Positions 34,801-43,458 of a stretch of DNA of 64,000 bases are shown in pieces; position 1 is the stretch's first letter; every line of letters begins with the position of its first letter. Location of the stretch: NCBI GenBank assembly GCA_000437855.1, contig FR902169.1:1-64000 (forward strand). The letters run 5' to 3'. The position numbers and the translations under genes are program-made. The DNA is from Clostridium sp. CAG:567 (lineage in GTDB: Bacteria; Bacillota; Clostridia; TANB77; CAG-508). The notes below the pieces were generated by a model. It saw only the letters and a list, made by a program, of their open reading frames with translations. It did no database searches and had not been told where the DNA came from.

Positions 34801-37800
34801 ACAGCTTTTTTGAAATTGGTGGTGACTCTTTATCATCAATAAGATTGGTATCTGAAATTTATAATAAATTTGGTATAAAGTTAACTGTAAATAATATTTT
34901 TGAAAATGACACAATTGAAGACCTTGCAGTTTATATGCAAGCTCAAAATGCCTCATTAGTTGAAAATATTGAAAAAGCAAAAATATCAGATTCATACCCT
35001 TTGACTTCAGCTCAAAAAGGTATTTACTATGCTGTTAGCTTAGAAGAAAATCCTTCTATTACCTATAATACTCCTGGTGGAATTTTCTTAACAGGAAATT
35101 TAAATATTAAAAAACTTGAAGATTGTATTAATACATTAATTAAAAAACATGTAGCACTTAGAACATATTTTACTATGCAAAATAATGAACTTGTCCAAAA
35201 AATAGATGACAATATTAATTTTAGTTTAAAAATAGAAAATGGAAATATTAATGATGTTGACACTATTTTTGCTAAATTTGTTCAGCCTTTTGATTTAAGC
35301 AAGGCTCCACTTTTTAGAATAAAATTAATTGAATTTGATAAAACACATTATTTGTTGTTGGTAGATTTCCACCATATTATTTGTGATGGTACTTCTATTG
35401 GAATTTTTACAGCAGAATTAGTAAATTTATATAATGGAAATTCAATTAAAGAAAATAACTTTGATTATATTGATTATGCTATTTTTGAAAATAAACTAAA
35501 ATCTTCTGAAAAATATAATCAAATGAAACAATTTTGGAAGTCAAAATTTGATGGGGAACTTCCTGTATTAAATATGCCTACAAATTTTGCAAGGCCAGCT
35601 AATCGCTCTTTTGAAGGTGATGAAGTATTATTAAATATTACAAATGCAGATGAAATATACACATTGTGTAAAAGTCTACACACCACACCATACTTTTTCT
35701 TATTATCTGTTTACTATATTCTTCTTAGTAAATATACTAGTCAAGAAGATATTATTGTAGGAACTGCTGTTGCTGGAAGAGATGATGCAAATTTTGCAAA
35801 TATTTTAGGTATGTTTGTAAATACGTTGGCATTACGTGAAAAAATTGATTCTAACTTATCTTTTAATGAGTTTTTAAATATAGTAACTCAAACTGGACTT
35901 GCATGTTTAGAAAATCAAACTTATCCATTTGATGAGTTAGTAAAAGAATTAAATTTAAATAGAAATACAAACCGAGCTCCTTTATTTGATACAATGTTTG
36001 TATATCAAAATGAAGAAAGTGCTTTAATAGACTTTTCAGGTGTTGAAACAAAACTTTATACCCCATGTTCTAAAGTTTCAAAATTTGATTTTTCATTAGA
36101 TCTAACGCCAAAATCTAATGTTATATCAGCTCGTTTAGAATATGCTACAAGTCTATTTACAAAAGATTTTATGACTCAATTTTTAAATCATTATATAAGT
36201 TTAATAAAATTAATTTTAAATGATATTCATGTTACTATTAAAGAAATTAGTTTATTAAATAAAGATGAAAAATTAGAAATTGAAAAAACATATAACAGCT
36301 CTATTTTACCTTATGATGAAAATGTTAAATTAGTTGAATTATTTGAAAATGAAGCAGAAAAAAATCCAAATAATATTGCTATTCGTTTCAATGGTTCTTC
36401 TATTACATATGAAGAATTAAATAAAAAGGCAAATCAAATAGCAAACTTTTTAATTAGTAAAAATGTAAAAAGAAATCAAATTGTAGGAATTCTTCTTCCT
36501 CGTACACCAGACTTGCTATTTGCTATGTTAGGTATATTAAAATCTGGTGCTGGTTATATGTTAATTGATACAAGTTTGCCATATGATCGTATTAGTTTTA
36601 TGCTAGAAAATGCTCATTCAAACTATTTAATAACTAATAAAGACTCAAAAAATATTGATGGTGTTGAAAAACTTTATTTAGATGAATTGCCTCTAGAAAA
36701 TTATAGTGCACAAAATGTAAATGCCTATAGTGATAATGAAGACAGTTTTGCAGTTATTTATACATCTGGCTCTACTGGCACTCCAAAAGGTGTAGAGTTA
36801 AAACGAAAAGGTGTTATAAATATGCTAAGTAATTATAAAGCTTTTCTTTATACTGATACTTGTACAAACTTTTTAAGTATGAGTAGTGTAGCATTTGATA
36901 TGTTTATTGTAGAAAACTTTGTGCCATTACTTTCTGGTAAAACTGTAATATTAACAAATGAAGAAGAACAAAAAATACCATTATATACAAACACATTAAT
37001 AGAGCAAGAACATGTAAACTTTATTTTAACTACTCCTTCTAGAATGGACTTATTACTTTCTGTAGGTTCAAATTGGAATACTATAAAAGTTATACAATTA
37101 GGTGGAGAAGTTTTTCCTTCAAATTTATATGATAAAATAAAAGCTCAAACTTCTAATGCTCATATATTTAATGGTTATGGTCCTTCTGAAATTACTGCTT
37201 GTTGTACAAGTAAAGAAGTTTACAATTCTAATGATATAACTATTGGTAAGCCATTTGCTAATACACAATTGTGGATTTGTAATAAAGATTTAAACATATG
37301 CCCTATTGGTGTTGAAGGTGAAATTTGTGTTGCAGGTCTTGGAGTTGGTAAAGGTTATATTAATAACCCTGATTTAACTAATAAAAGTTTTGTACCAAAT
37401 CCTTTTGGAGATGGAATTATGTACAAAACTGGTGACATTGGAAAATACAAATCTAATGGTGATATTGAGTTTATTGGCAGAAGAGATTCACAAATTAAAA
37501 TACGTGGCCTTAGGGTTGAATTATCTGAAATTGAAAATCAGTTTTTGAAAATACCTGAAATAACTAATATTTGTATAATTTATAAAAAAGAAACTGTACC
37601 TTATTTAGCTGCATTTTTCACATCATCTGGTGAGATTGAAACATCAGTAATAAGAAAGCAGTTGTCTGAAACCTTACCATTATATATGGTGCCAAAATAT
37701 ATTATAAAATTAGACAAGCTTCCAATTACTTTAAATGGTAAAATAGATAAAAAACAATTAGAAAATTATTCTATAAGCCAAGTTGAAACTAGAACCTATG

Positions 37801-39272
37801 TTGCACCTAGAAATGAGACTGAAAAACTATGTTGTAACATATGGGAAAGCCTTTTAAACTGTCAAATTGGTATTGATGATGATATATTTGAAATGGGTGC
37901 TGACTCTTTACTTGCAATTAAATTCAAAACAGAATTATTAGCTTATAATATTAATATTACATATTCTGATATTTTTAAATATCATACAGTTAGAGAGCTT
38001 GTAAGCACACATGGCGAATATGATATTGAATTATTAGATAACAAAGATTTTGTTGAATGCCATAATGCATTAGAAAAAAATGTTGCATCTAATTTTGCTA
38101 CATCTCTTTCTAACTTACAGTCTTCAAGTTATAACAATATTTTACTATTAGGAGCTAATGGATTTGTTGGTAGCCATATTTTATATAGTTTTATTAAAAA
38201 TGATACTGGTAATGCTTATTGCATTGTTCGTGACAAAGACAGAAAAGAAGGAAAAACTAGATTTTTAGAAACATTACATTTCTACTTTGGAAATGAATTA
38301 GACCATTATTTAAATAATAGAATTTTTGTTATTAATTCTAGTATTTTAGATGAAAACTTTGGTATGAGTGAAAAAGATTATTTAGAATTGCTTAATAGCA
38401 TTGATGTTATTATTAATTCAGCTGCAATTGTAAAACACTATGGTAATGAGGAAAAATTTAAAAAAATAAATGTTGGTTTAACAGAAAAACTTATTGATAT
38501 ATGTACAAAGTTCAATAAAAGATTACTTCATGTCTCTTCTTTAAGTGTATCTGGAAATTTATCTTTAGATGGTAGTTATGCAGATAGAATACATGAAGTT
38601 ACTGAGAATATGAATTTTTCTGAGCATAATTTATATATTGGTCAAATTCTAGATAATGAATATATTAAAAGTAAATTTTTATCTGAAAAATTGATATTAG
38701 AAAATATAAGTAAAAATGGTTTGCAAGCACAAATTTTACGTTTAGGCAACATTACTAATAGATATTCAGATGGTGCTTTTCAAATAAATTACCAAGAAAA
38801 TGCATTTTTGGAACGTATGCTTACATTTATAGAGCTTGGTTATGTTCCAAATAATCTATTGGATATGTATATTGAATTCACACCAGTTGATGTTTGTGGT
38901 AATGCAATAATAAAAATTTTACAAAACTATGTACCTGATTTTTCAGTATATCATTTATATAATGATAATCATGTGTATATGAATGAATTTTTGAAAATTC
39001 TTCAAGAAGAAAATATTAATATTGTTTCTGTTTCTCCTGAGGAGTTTGGTAAAAAAATTACAGACTTGTCAAAAAATGCAAAAAGTGCTAATATACTTTC
39101 TGGAATTATAAATGATTTAGGACCAGATAAACAATTAGAGTATAAATCTAATATTAATATTCTTTCAGATTTTACTAAAGCATTTTTATACCATATTAAT
39201 TTTAAATGGCCTAAAATCGATGAATCATATTTGAAAAAATATATTAACTATTTAAGAAAATATTTAGCCTAA
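31878..39272 (+). CDS. Two-module non-ribosomal peptide synthetase with terminal reductase (C-A-T-C-A-T-R)
   Basis: 2464 aa. Starter-like condensation domain (about 1-430; LTNPQKSIWLMDQ, HHLITDA at 132-138), adenylation A1 (about 455-945; TSGSTG at 595-600, FDVSIWE at 641, GYGPTETT), carrier T1 (GGDSL, Ser984), C2 (HHIICDG at 1165-1171), A2 (about 1490-1965; TSGSTG at 1629-1634, GYGPSEIT), T2 (GADSL, Ser2010), and an SDR-type thioester reductase (GANGFVG at 2092-2098, YIKSK with Tyr2262/Lys2266). All catalytic motifs are present, so it should join two amino acids and release the product as an aldehyde with NAD(P)H. An initial C domain suggests acylation of the first residue. Gut clostridial NRPSs of this plan are known to make N-acyl dipeptide aldehydes and pyrazinones. 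A-domain pocket residues are not ones I can assign safely. No phosphopantetheinyl transferase is in the window. Confidence 0.95.
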   Translation: MEKNLYNLTNPQKSIWLMDQVNPGTNLNNIGGPVLINDSVNVPLLEKALNLYIEKNEATRLRIKLVDSSPMQYVADYSYFTIPVTKLKNEKELEDWNQKIIDTPFNVFDSNLYSLSIFVLPDGRGGFNATLHHLITDAWSMSLLITEVMSNYSNLIHNNSVDYVFPNYTDFIDAENNYINSEKFPKDRLFWDEYFENCPELCSISSNNINSNMIAKRKSYILNSDLFAKINDFCKLLNCSVYTFFMSIYSIYLSKLTNISEPIIGTPVLNRTNFKEKHTSGMFISTVPFKAKVDSNITFSEFVKSVAITQLAIFRHQKYPYSHLLEDLKKKYNFSENLYDIALSYQNARDNKENCDIDYSSGWLFSGKCTDTLQVHFYDMDNTGDLNIFYDYQLDKLSDEEINTLHERIMNIVNQVLLNNEIEIKNIEIVTENEKEFFISQFNNNILDYSKEKSIIELFDEQVKLHPNAIAVSDDKNSISYIELQKRINSLSYELQKQGVKKGDVVSTFLKRSPELIISLLAIMKIGGIYLPISTSLPEERVEYILNDSNSRCCITASNCSYLKNVIFIDKINNQNSQLTPVTYLPDDVIYTIYTSGSTGNPKGVQVTNKNLNNFVCSFNKYFDHKVSTQDICLASTNISFDVSIWEIFFTLLNGAQLYLYDEDNISDIFHYCDVILKHNVTMLYIPPNILENVYSILHESNNVKIDKILVGVEPIKNSTIQKFFSLNENMQIVNGYGPTETTICCTAFKVAKKEANDNSIIPIGKPLYNLTAYVLNKDLNIVPEGIAGELFIGGDNVTKGYLNNETLTNEKYIQSPFKADERLYRTGDLVKFLPDGNLLFVGRDDKQVKVRGHRIEINEIENTISMYPNIQKCIINLRNNNQVIVAFIVASTNISTKDLKQFLLTKLPAYSVPNFIIQLDSFPTTANGKIDKKQLNNIEINFSMNYVAPQNELQQQLVDIWSEILQVNNIGIEDSFFEIGGDSLSSIRLVSEIYNKFGIKLTVNNIFENDTIEDLAVYMQAQNASLVENIEKAKISDSYPLTSAQKGIYYAVSLEENPSITYNTPGGIFLTGNLNIKKLEDCINTLIKKHVALRTYFTMQNNELVQKIDDNINFSLKIENGNINDVDTIFAKFVQPFDLSKAPLFRIKLIEFDKTHYLLLVDFHHIICDGTSIGIFTAELVNLYNGNSIKENNFDYIDYAIFENKLKSSEKYNQMKQFWKSKFDGELPVLNMPTNFARPANRSFEGDEVLLNITNADEIYTLCKSLHTTPYFFLLSVYYILLSKYTSQEDIIVGTAVAGRDDANFANILGMFVNTLALREKIDSNLSFNEFLNIVTQTGLACLENQTYPFDELVKELNLNRNTNRAPLFDTMFVYQNEESALIDFSGVETKLYTPCSKVSKFDFSLDLTPKSNVISARLEYATSLFTKDFMTQFLNHYISLIKLILNDIHVTIKEISLLNKDEKLEIEKTYNSSILPYDENVKLVELFENEAEKNPNNIAIRFNGSSITYEELNKKANQIANFLISKNVKRNQIVGILLPRTPDLLFAMLGILKSGAGYMLIDTSLPYDRISFMLENAHSNYLITNKDSKNIDGVEKLYLDELPLENYSAQNVNAYSDNEDSFAVIYTSGSTGTPKGVELKRKGVINMLSNYKAFLYTDTCTNFLSMSSVAFDMFIVENFVPLLSGKTVILTNEEEQKIPLYTNTLIEQEHVNFILTTPSRMDLLLSVGSNWNTIKVIQLGGEVFPSNLYDKIKAQTSNAHIFNGYGPSEITACCTSKEVYNSNDITIGKPFANTQLWICNKDLNICPIGVEGEICVAGLGVGKGYINNPDLTNKSFVPNPFGDGIMYKTGDIGKYKSNGDIEFIGRRDSQIKIRGLRVELSEIENQFLKIPEITNICIIYKKETVPYLAAFFTSSGEIETSVIRKQLSETLPLYMVPKYIIKLDKLPITLNGKIDKKQLENYSISQVETRTYVAPRNETEKLCCNIWESLLNCQIGIDDDIFEMGADSLLAIKFKTELLAYNINITYSDIFKYHTVRELVSTHGEYDIELLDNKDFVECHNALEKNVASNFATSLSNLQSSSYNNILLLGANGFVGSHILYSFIKNDTGNAYCIVRDKDRKEGKTRFLETLHFYFGNELDHYLNNRIFVINSSILDENFGMSEKDYLELLNSIDVIINSAAIVKHYGNEEKFKKINVGLTEKLIDICTKFNKRLLHVSSLSVSGNLSLDGSYADRIHEVTENMNFSEHNLYIGQILDNEYIKSKFLSEKLILENISKNGLQAQILRLGNITNRYSDGAFQINYQENAFLERMLTFIELGYVPNNLLDMYIEFTPVDVCGNAIIKILQNYVPDFSVYHLYNDNHVYMNEFLKILQEENINIVSVSPEEFGKKITDLSKNAKSANILSGIINDLGPDKQLEYKSNINILSDFTKAFLYHINFKWPKIDESYLKKYINYLRKYLA

Positions 39273-39275
39273 AAG

Positions 39276-39307
39276 TTGATAGATGTATAATTATATACAT
39301 CTATCAA
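39276..39307 (+). terminator. Hairpin between NRPS and histidine kinase
   Basis: Perfect 14-bp arms ttgatagatgtata/tatacatctatcaa with a 4-nt loop, just after the NRPS stop. The tail (atgtatttattt) is only moderately T-rich, so it may attenuate rather than stop transcription into the kinase gene. Confidence 0.6.
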
Positions 39308-39336
39308 ATGTATTTATTTAAAGGAGTATTAAACTT

Positions 39337-41142
39337 ATGAAAAATTTAAACTATTTGGTTATTCTTATTATATCTGCAATAATTATGACTGTATTATTGT
39401 TAGTTATTAAAAAAACTCAAAAAACTAAAAAACAAATTTATTATTCTTTCATAACTTTAGTTGGTTTAATGTTAGTTTGGACAATTAGTTTAATTATGCA
39501 AATTCTGTGTCAAAATACATCTATTCCGCCTGTATATTTTGAATATACTGCTGCTTTTGGTGGATGTTTTTTATCTGTTGCATTTTTCTTTTTTGCATTA
39601 ATTATGTCTAAAACAAAAATTAAATTTAAGCTTTGGTATTTGCTTTTATTTGTTATACCTATACTTTCATGTATTTGCTTATGGACAAATGATTTCCACC
39701 ATTTATTTTATGCAAAATACTCTATTAATTTAAATGATACTGTAAAGGGCCCATTTATAATGGTCCATTCAGTTTATACATTTGCTTTATTAATACTTGC
39801 TATATTTATATTATTTAAATACTCATTTAAAACATCAGGTTTCTTTTCTAAGCAATCATTATTAATTGTTTTAGGAGCTCTTATTCCTTTAGTTATTAAT
39901 TTGCTTGGAATGCTTGGTATACCTATGACAGTATATTTAACGCCTATATGTTTTGCACTTACAATTTTATTTTTTGCATTGGCTGTATTTAGGTTTGGAT
40001 TAATGAAAGTAACCCCAATAGCATTGCAAACAATTGCGGATAAAATTTCAGATGGTTACTTAGTTTTGGATGAAAATGGTATTATTACAGATTTTAATGC
40101 TACAGTATTAAAAATGTTTAAGCTTGATGGGAATTACATTAGAGGAAAAAACTTATTTGATATAGTAAATACAGGAAATTATTTTTCTGTTAACACTGAA
40201 AAATTAAAAAACTGTATTGATATTGCAAAAGATACTCCTGATACATTTCATTTTGAAAAAAAATTAGTTAATGAAGACAAATATTTTAATATAGAAATTA
40301 ATAGTATTCAAAATGATAAAACTTTTCTAGGAATTTTAGTATTATTTAAAGATACAACTCAACATATGCTTGATATGCAAACAATTAAAAATAATCAAAA
40401 TATGCTTATGGAAAGAGAACGTTTAGCTTCACTTGGTCAGTTAATTGGTGGTATAGCTCACAACTTAAAAACTCCTATAATGTCTATATCTGGTGCAGCT
40501 GAAGGTCTTACAGATTTAGTTAAAGAATATGAAGCATCTGTAGGAGACCCTGAGGTTACTGTACAAGATCACCATGATATTGCAAAAGACATGAAGGATT
40601 GGATAGACAAAATACGTTCTTATACAGAATATATGTCAGATGTTATTACTGCTGTTAAAGGCCAGGCTGTTACAATGTCTGAAGAACAAGCTGTATCATT
40701 TACTTTAGACGAATTAGTTAAACGTGTAAATATTTTAATGAAACATGAATTAAAAAATGCCTTAGTAGAGCTAAATGTTTGCATGAAAACAGATGAAAGA
40801 ACTGTATTAAAAGGAAATATAAACAGTTTGGTACAAGTTATAAATAACATGGTTTCAAATGCTATACAATCATATGATGGTAAACCTGATAATAAAATTG
40901 ATTTAATTTTATCAAAACAAAATAATAATGTTGTTATTTCTGTAAAAGATTATGGAAATGGCTTACCAGATGAAGTTCAAAAGAAATTATTTAAAGAAAT
41001 GATAACAACAAAAGGTAAAAATGGTACTGGACTTGGATTATTTATGTCATACTCTACTATTCGTGCTCATTTTAATGGCAATATTACTTTTGAAACAGAA
41101 AAAGGAAAAGGAACTACATTTAATGTAATCCTACCACTTTAA
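39337..41142 (+). CDS. Sensor histidine kinase with 7TM-type N-terminus and PAS domain
   Basis: 601 aa. Seven hydrophobic segments (about 5-25, 35-58, 66-90, 99-116, 142-164, 175-200, 202-222) like the histidine-kinase N-terminal 7TM region, PAS domain (about 230-345; DGYLVLDENGIITDFN), HisKA-type dimerisation domain with the phospho-acceptor GGIAHNLKTP (His375), and HATPase domain (about 480-600) with N-box MVSNAIQSY, GNGLPDEV and GTGLGLFMS. It sits 65 bp after the NRPS on the same strand and just before the HD-GYP regulator, its probable partner. AAAGGAG precedes the ATG. Ligand unknown. Confidence 0.92.
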   Translation: MKNLNYLVILIISAIIMTVLLLVIKKTQKTKKQIYYSFITLVGLMLVWTISLIMQILCQNTSIPPVYFEYTAAFGGCFLSVAFFFFALIMSKTKIKFKLWYLLLFVIPILSCICLWTNDFHHLFYAKYSINLNDTVKGPFIMVHSVYTFALLILAIFILFKYSFKTSGFFSKQSLLIVLGALIPLVINLLGMLGIPMTVYLTPICFALTILFFALAVFRFGLMKVTPIALQTIADKISDGYLVLDENGIITDFNATVLKMFKLDGNYIRGKNLFDIVNTGNYFSVNTEKLKNCIDIAKDTPDTFHFEKKLVNEDKYFNIEINSIQNDKTFLGILVLFKDTTQHMLDMQTIKNNQNMLMERERLASLGQLIGGIAHNLKTPIMSISGAAEGLTDLVKEYEASVGDPEVTVQDHHDIAKDMKDWIDKIRSYTEYMSDVITAVKGQAVTMSEEQAVSFTLDELVKRVNILMKHELKNALVELNVCMKTDERTVLKGNINSLVQVINNMVSNAIQSYDGKPDNKIDLILSKQNNNVVISVKDYGNGLPDEVQKKLFKEMITTKGKNGTGLGLFMSYSTIRAHFNGNITFETEKGKGTTFNVILPL

Positions 41143-41159
41143 TATTTACTCATATGTAT

Positions 41160-41200
41160 AAAATCTAGTGTTTTCAACTAAATGCTAGATTTTTTTTATG
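41160..41200 (+). terminator. Terminator after the histidine kinase
   Basis: Arms aaaatctag/ctagatttt with a 16-nt loop and T8 tail, 18 bp after the stop. Confidence 0.7.
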
Positions 41201-41222
41201 CAAAAGCTGTACAATTCGACAA

Positions 41223-41236
41223 GTTATGATATAATG
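41223..41236 (+). promoter_or_regulatory. -10 region of the HD-GYP operon promoter
   Basis: TATAAT follows gttatga about 45 nt before the ATG; TGTACA lies 16 nt upstream as a possible -35. Spacing is plausible but the -35 is weak. Confidence 0.4.
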
Positions 41237-41281
41237 ATGTTGTCATCTTGAATAGATTACAATAAACGTTGAGGTGAGATT

Positions 41282-42334
41282 ATGAGAAAAAACATGCAAA
41301 GCGCAAATGATAAAGGTTATAGAATTATAGCAGTTGATGATGAGGAAGGAATTGTTGATTCTTTATCAATTTTCTTAAAGAGATCTGGCTATGATTTTAC
41401 AGGTGTTACTGACCCAATGGAAGCAATTGAAAAGGTTAAAAATGAACATTTTGATTTAATGATTTTGGACTTTATTATGACACCTATTCATGGAGATCAG
41501 GTAGTTGAAGAAATACGTAAATTCAATAAGGAATTATATATTTTGTTACTAACTGGTCATAAAGATTTGGCTCCACCTTTGGAAACAATTAGAAAATTAG
41601 ATATTCAAGGTTATTGTGAAAAAAGTGATAAATTTGATCAATTACTTCTTTTAATTGAGTCTGGAATTAAGTCAATTGAGCAAATGAATGAAATAAAAAG
41701 AATAAATGAAGAGCTTTCTTCTACTTATGAAAAACTAGAAAGAGCCTACTTAGACAGTATTCAAACTTTAAGATATACTGTTGAAGCTAAAGACCCATAT
41801 ACCAGAGGACATTCAGATAGGGTTTCTAAGTATTCTGTTTTAATTGGAAAATATTTAGGATTATCTGATACTGATTTAAAAACTCTAGAAGTTGGTGGTT
41901 TATTCCATGATATTGGAAAAATTGGTATTCCTGATAGTATTTTATTAAAGGAATCTAAATTGACAGATGATGAATATTCACAAATAAAAAACCATCCTTC
42001 AATAGGTGCTCATATTTTGTGTAATGCTGAAGTTTTTCAAGATATTATACCAATTGTAAAGCATCATCATGAAAGATTTGACGGGACTGGTTACCCTGGA
42101 AAACTAAAAGGCAACGATATTCCTTATCTTGCGAGAATAGCTGCTGTTGCAGATACTTTTGATGCTATGACATCAAGGAGAACTTATCGTGATCCTTTAA
42201 GTTTAGATGTTGTAAAAGCTGAATTTGAAAGATGCTCTGGAACACAATTTGACCCAGAAATTGCAAAAGTATTTTTAGATATTTTAAATAATCATTATGA
42301 TGAAGTAAATGAAATTCAAGAACAATTTAAATAA
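41282..42334 (+). CDS. Response regulator with HD-GYP (c-di-GMP phosphodiesterase) output
   Basis: 350 aa. Receiver domain (about 12-130) with acidic pair DDEEG, phospho-acceptor Asp63 in MILDFI, Thr in LLLTGH and Lys in CEKSDK. A helical linker, then an HD-GYP domain (about 155-340): HDIGKIGIP (His209-Asp210) and HHERFDGTGYP (262-272), all metal and GYP residues present. It should hydrolyse c-di-GMP when phosphorylated or released. It most likely answers the kinase upstream. Stop is 11 bp before the glycosyltransferase, so it heads a three-gene operon. No DNA-binding domain. Confidence 0.92.
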   Translation: MRKNMQSANDKGYRIIAVDDEEGIVDSLSIFLKRSGYDFTGVTDPMEAIEKVKNEHFDLMILDFIMTPIHGDQVVEEIRKFNKELYILLLTGHKDLAPPLETIRKLDIQGYCEKSDKFDQLLLLIESGIKSIEQMNEIKRINEELSSTYEKLERAYLDSIQTLRYTVEAKDPYTRGHSDRVSKYSVLIGKYLGLSDTDLKTLEVGGLFHDIGKIGIPDSILLKESKLTDDEYSQIKNHPSIGAHILCNAEVFQDIIPIVKHHHERFDGTGYPGKLKGNDIPYLARIAAVADTFDAMTSRRTYRDPLSLDVVKAEFERCSGTQFDPEIAKVFLDILNNHYDEVNEIQEQFK

Positions 42335-42345
42335 GGGGATATTCT

Positions 42346-43458
42346 ATGTTTAAAGTTTTAGTTCTATCATGTAGTACAGGTGGTGGCCATAATTCTGCTG
42401 CAAGTGCTATAACAGAGGAATTAAGAAATAAAGGAGTTCAAGTTGATTTTAAAGAATATTTGGACTTAATAAATTATAAGATAGCTAATGTTGTAAATAA
42501 ATTATATATTAGTTCAACAAAAGGAAATGGTGCTGTTTTTAAAAGAGTTTATAAACTAGGTGAATTATATGAAAAGACAAAAATTACATCTCCGGTTTAT
42601 GGTGTAAATAAATTACATAGAAGAAAATTATATAATTATATTGTTGAAAATAAATATGATTATGTTGTAGTTACTCACCTATTCCCTGCTGAAGTTTTAA
42701 CTGCTATTAAAAAACAACATGACATACATTTTATTGCAGTTGCAACAGATTATAAATCAATTCCATTTTGGCCAGAAACTAATCCAGACTATTTTATAAT
42801 TCCACATAAAGATTTAATTGAAGATTTTACTAAAAAAGGTATCAGCCACGAAAAGCTAATACCTTTTGGTATTCCTGTGTCAACTAATTTTAGTAAAGAT
42901 TTAGATAAATCTAAAATATTTGCTGAATTAAATCTAGATAAAAATAAAAAATATATATTAGTTATGACAGGAAGTATGGGTTTTGGAAATGTTACAGGTA
43001 TAATAGATGTTTTACAGAATGAAATTTCTGAAACAATTTTAGTTGCCTGTGGTAATAATAAAAAAGTTTATGAAGATATTTCAAATAATTATAACTCAAA
43101 TAAAGTAATTCCTATAGGTTTTACTCCACAAATTTATAAATATATGACTATAAGTGAGCTTTTATTAACTAAGCCTGGTGGTCTTACAACAACAGAAGCT
43201 GCCACAATAAATATTCCTATTATTCATACTATGCCAATACCTGGCTGTGAAACATATAATGCAGAATTTTTTGGGAGTCATGGAATGTCTATCAGCTGTA
43301 AGAATACTAATGATATAAAAAATGCAGTAATATCTCTTTTAACTGATAAAAATAAAATGGAAAATATAATAAAAGCACAAAAACAAAATATAGATAAAAA
43401 TGCTTGTAGCAAAATTTGTGAATTTATAATAGATGAAATAAGGAAATATAGTAAATGA
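42346..43458 (+). CDS. MGDG-synthase-type glycosyltransferase
   Basis: 370 aa GT-B enzyme of the GT28 family. MFKVLVLSCSTGGGHNSAASAI is the N-terminal MGDG_synth motif (GGGH near residue 13) and KPGGLTTTEAATINIPIIHTMPIPGCE near residue 278 the donor-binding signature. Relatives (UgtP, plant MGD) move glucose or galactose from UDP-sugar to diacylglycerol at the inner membrane leaflet. Its stop overlaps the start of the PlsC-type gene (ATGA), so the two proteins are made together. The acceptor could be diacylglycerol or another lipid. Confidence 0.9.
   Translation: MFKVLVLSCSTGGGHNSAASAITEELRNKGVQVDFKEYLDLINYKIANVVNKLYISSTKGNGAVFKRVYKLGELYEKTKITSPVYGVNKLHRRKLYNYIVENKYDYVVVTHLFPAEVLTAIKKQHDIHFIAVATDYKSIPFWPETNPDYFIIPHKDLIEDFTKKGISHEKLIPFGIPVSTNFSKDLDKSKIFAELNLDKNKKYILVMTGSMGFGNVTGIIDVLQNEISETILVACGNNKKVYEDISNNYNSNKVIPIGFTPQIYKYMTISELLLTKPGGLTTTEAATINIPIIHTMPIPGCETYNAEFFGSHGMSISCKNTNDIKNAVISLLTDKNKMENIIKAQKQNIDKNACSKICEFIIDEIRKYSK

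Noticed and set aside
31878..39272. Full biosynthetic cluster with transporter and phosphopantetheinyl transferase
   Set aside because: Neither type of gene is adjacent; the nearest ABC exporter (7.5-10.7 kb) is far away and on the other strand, so no link is claimed.
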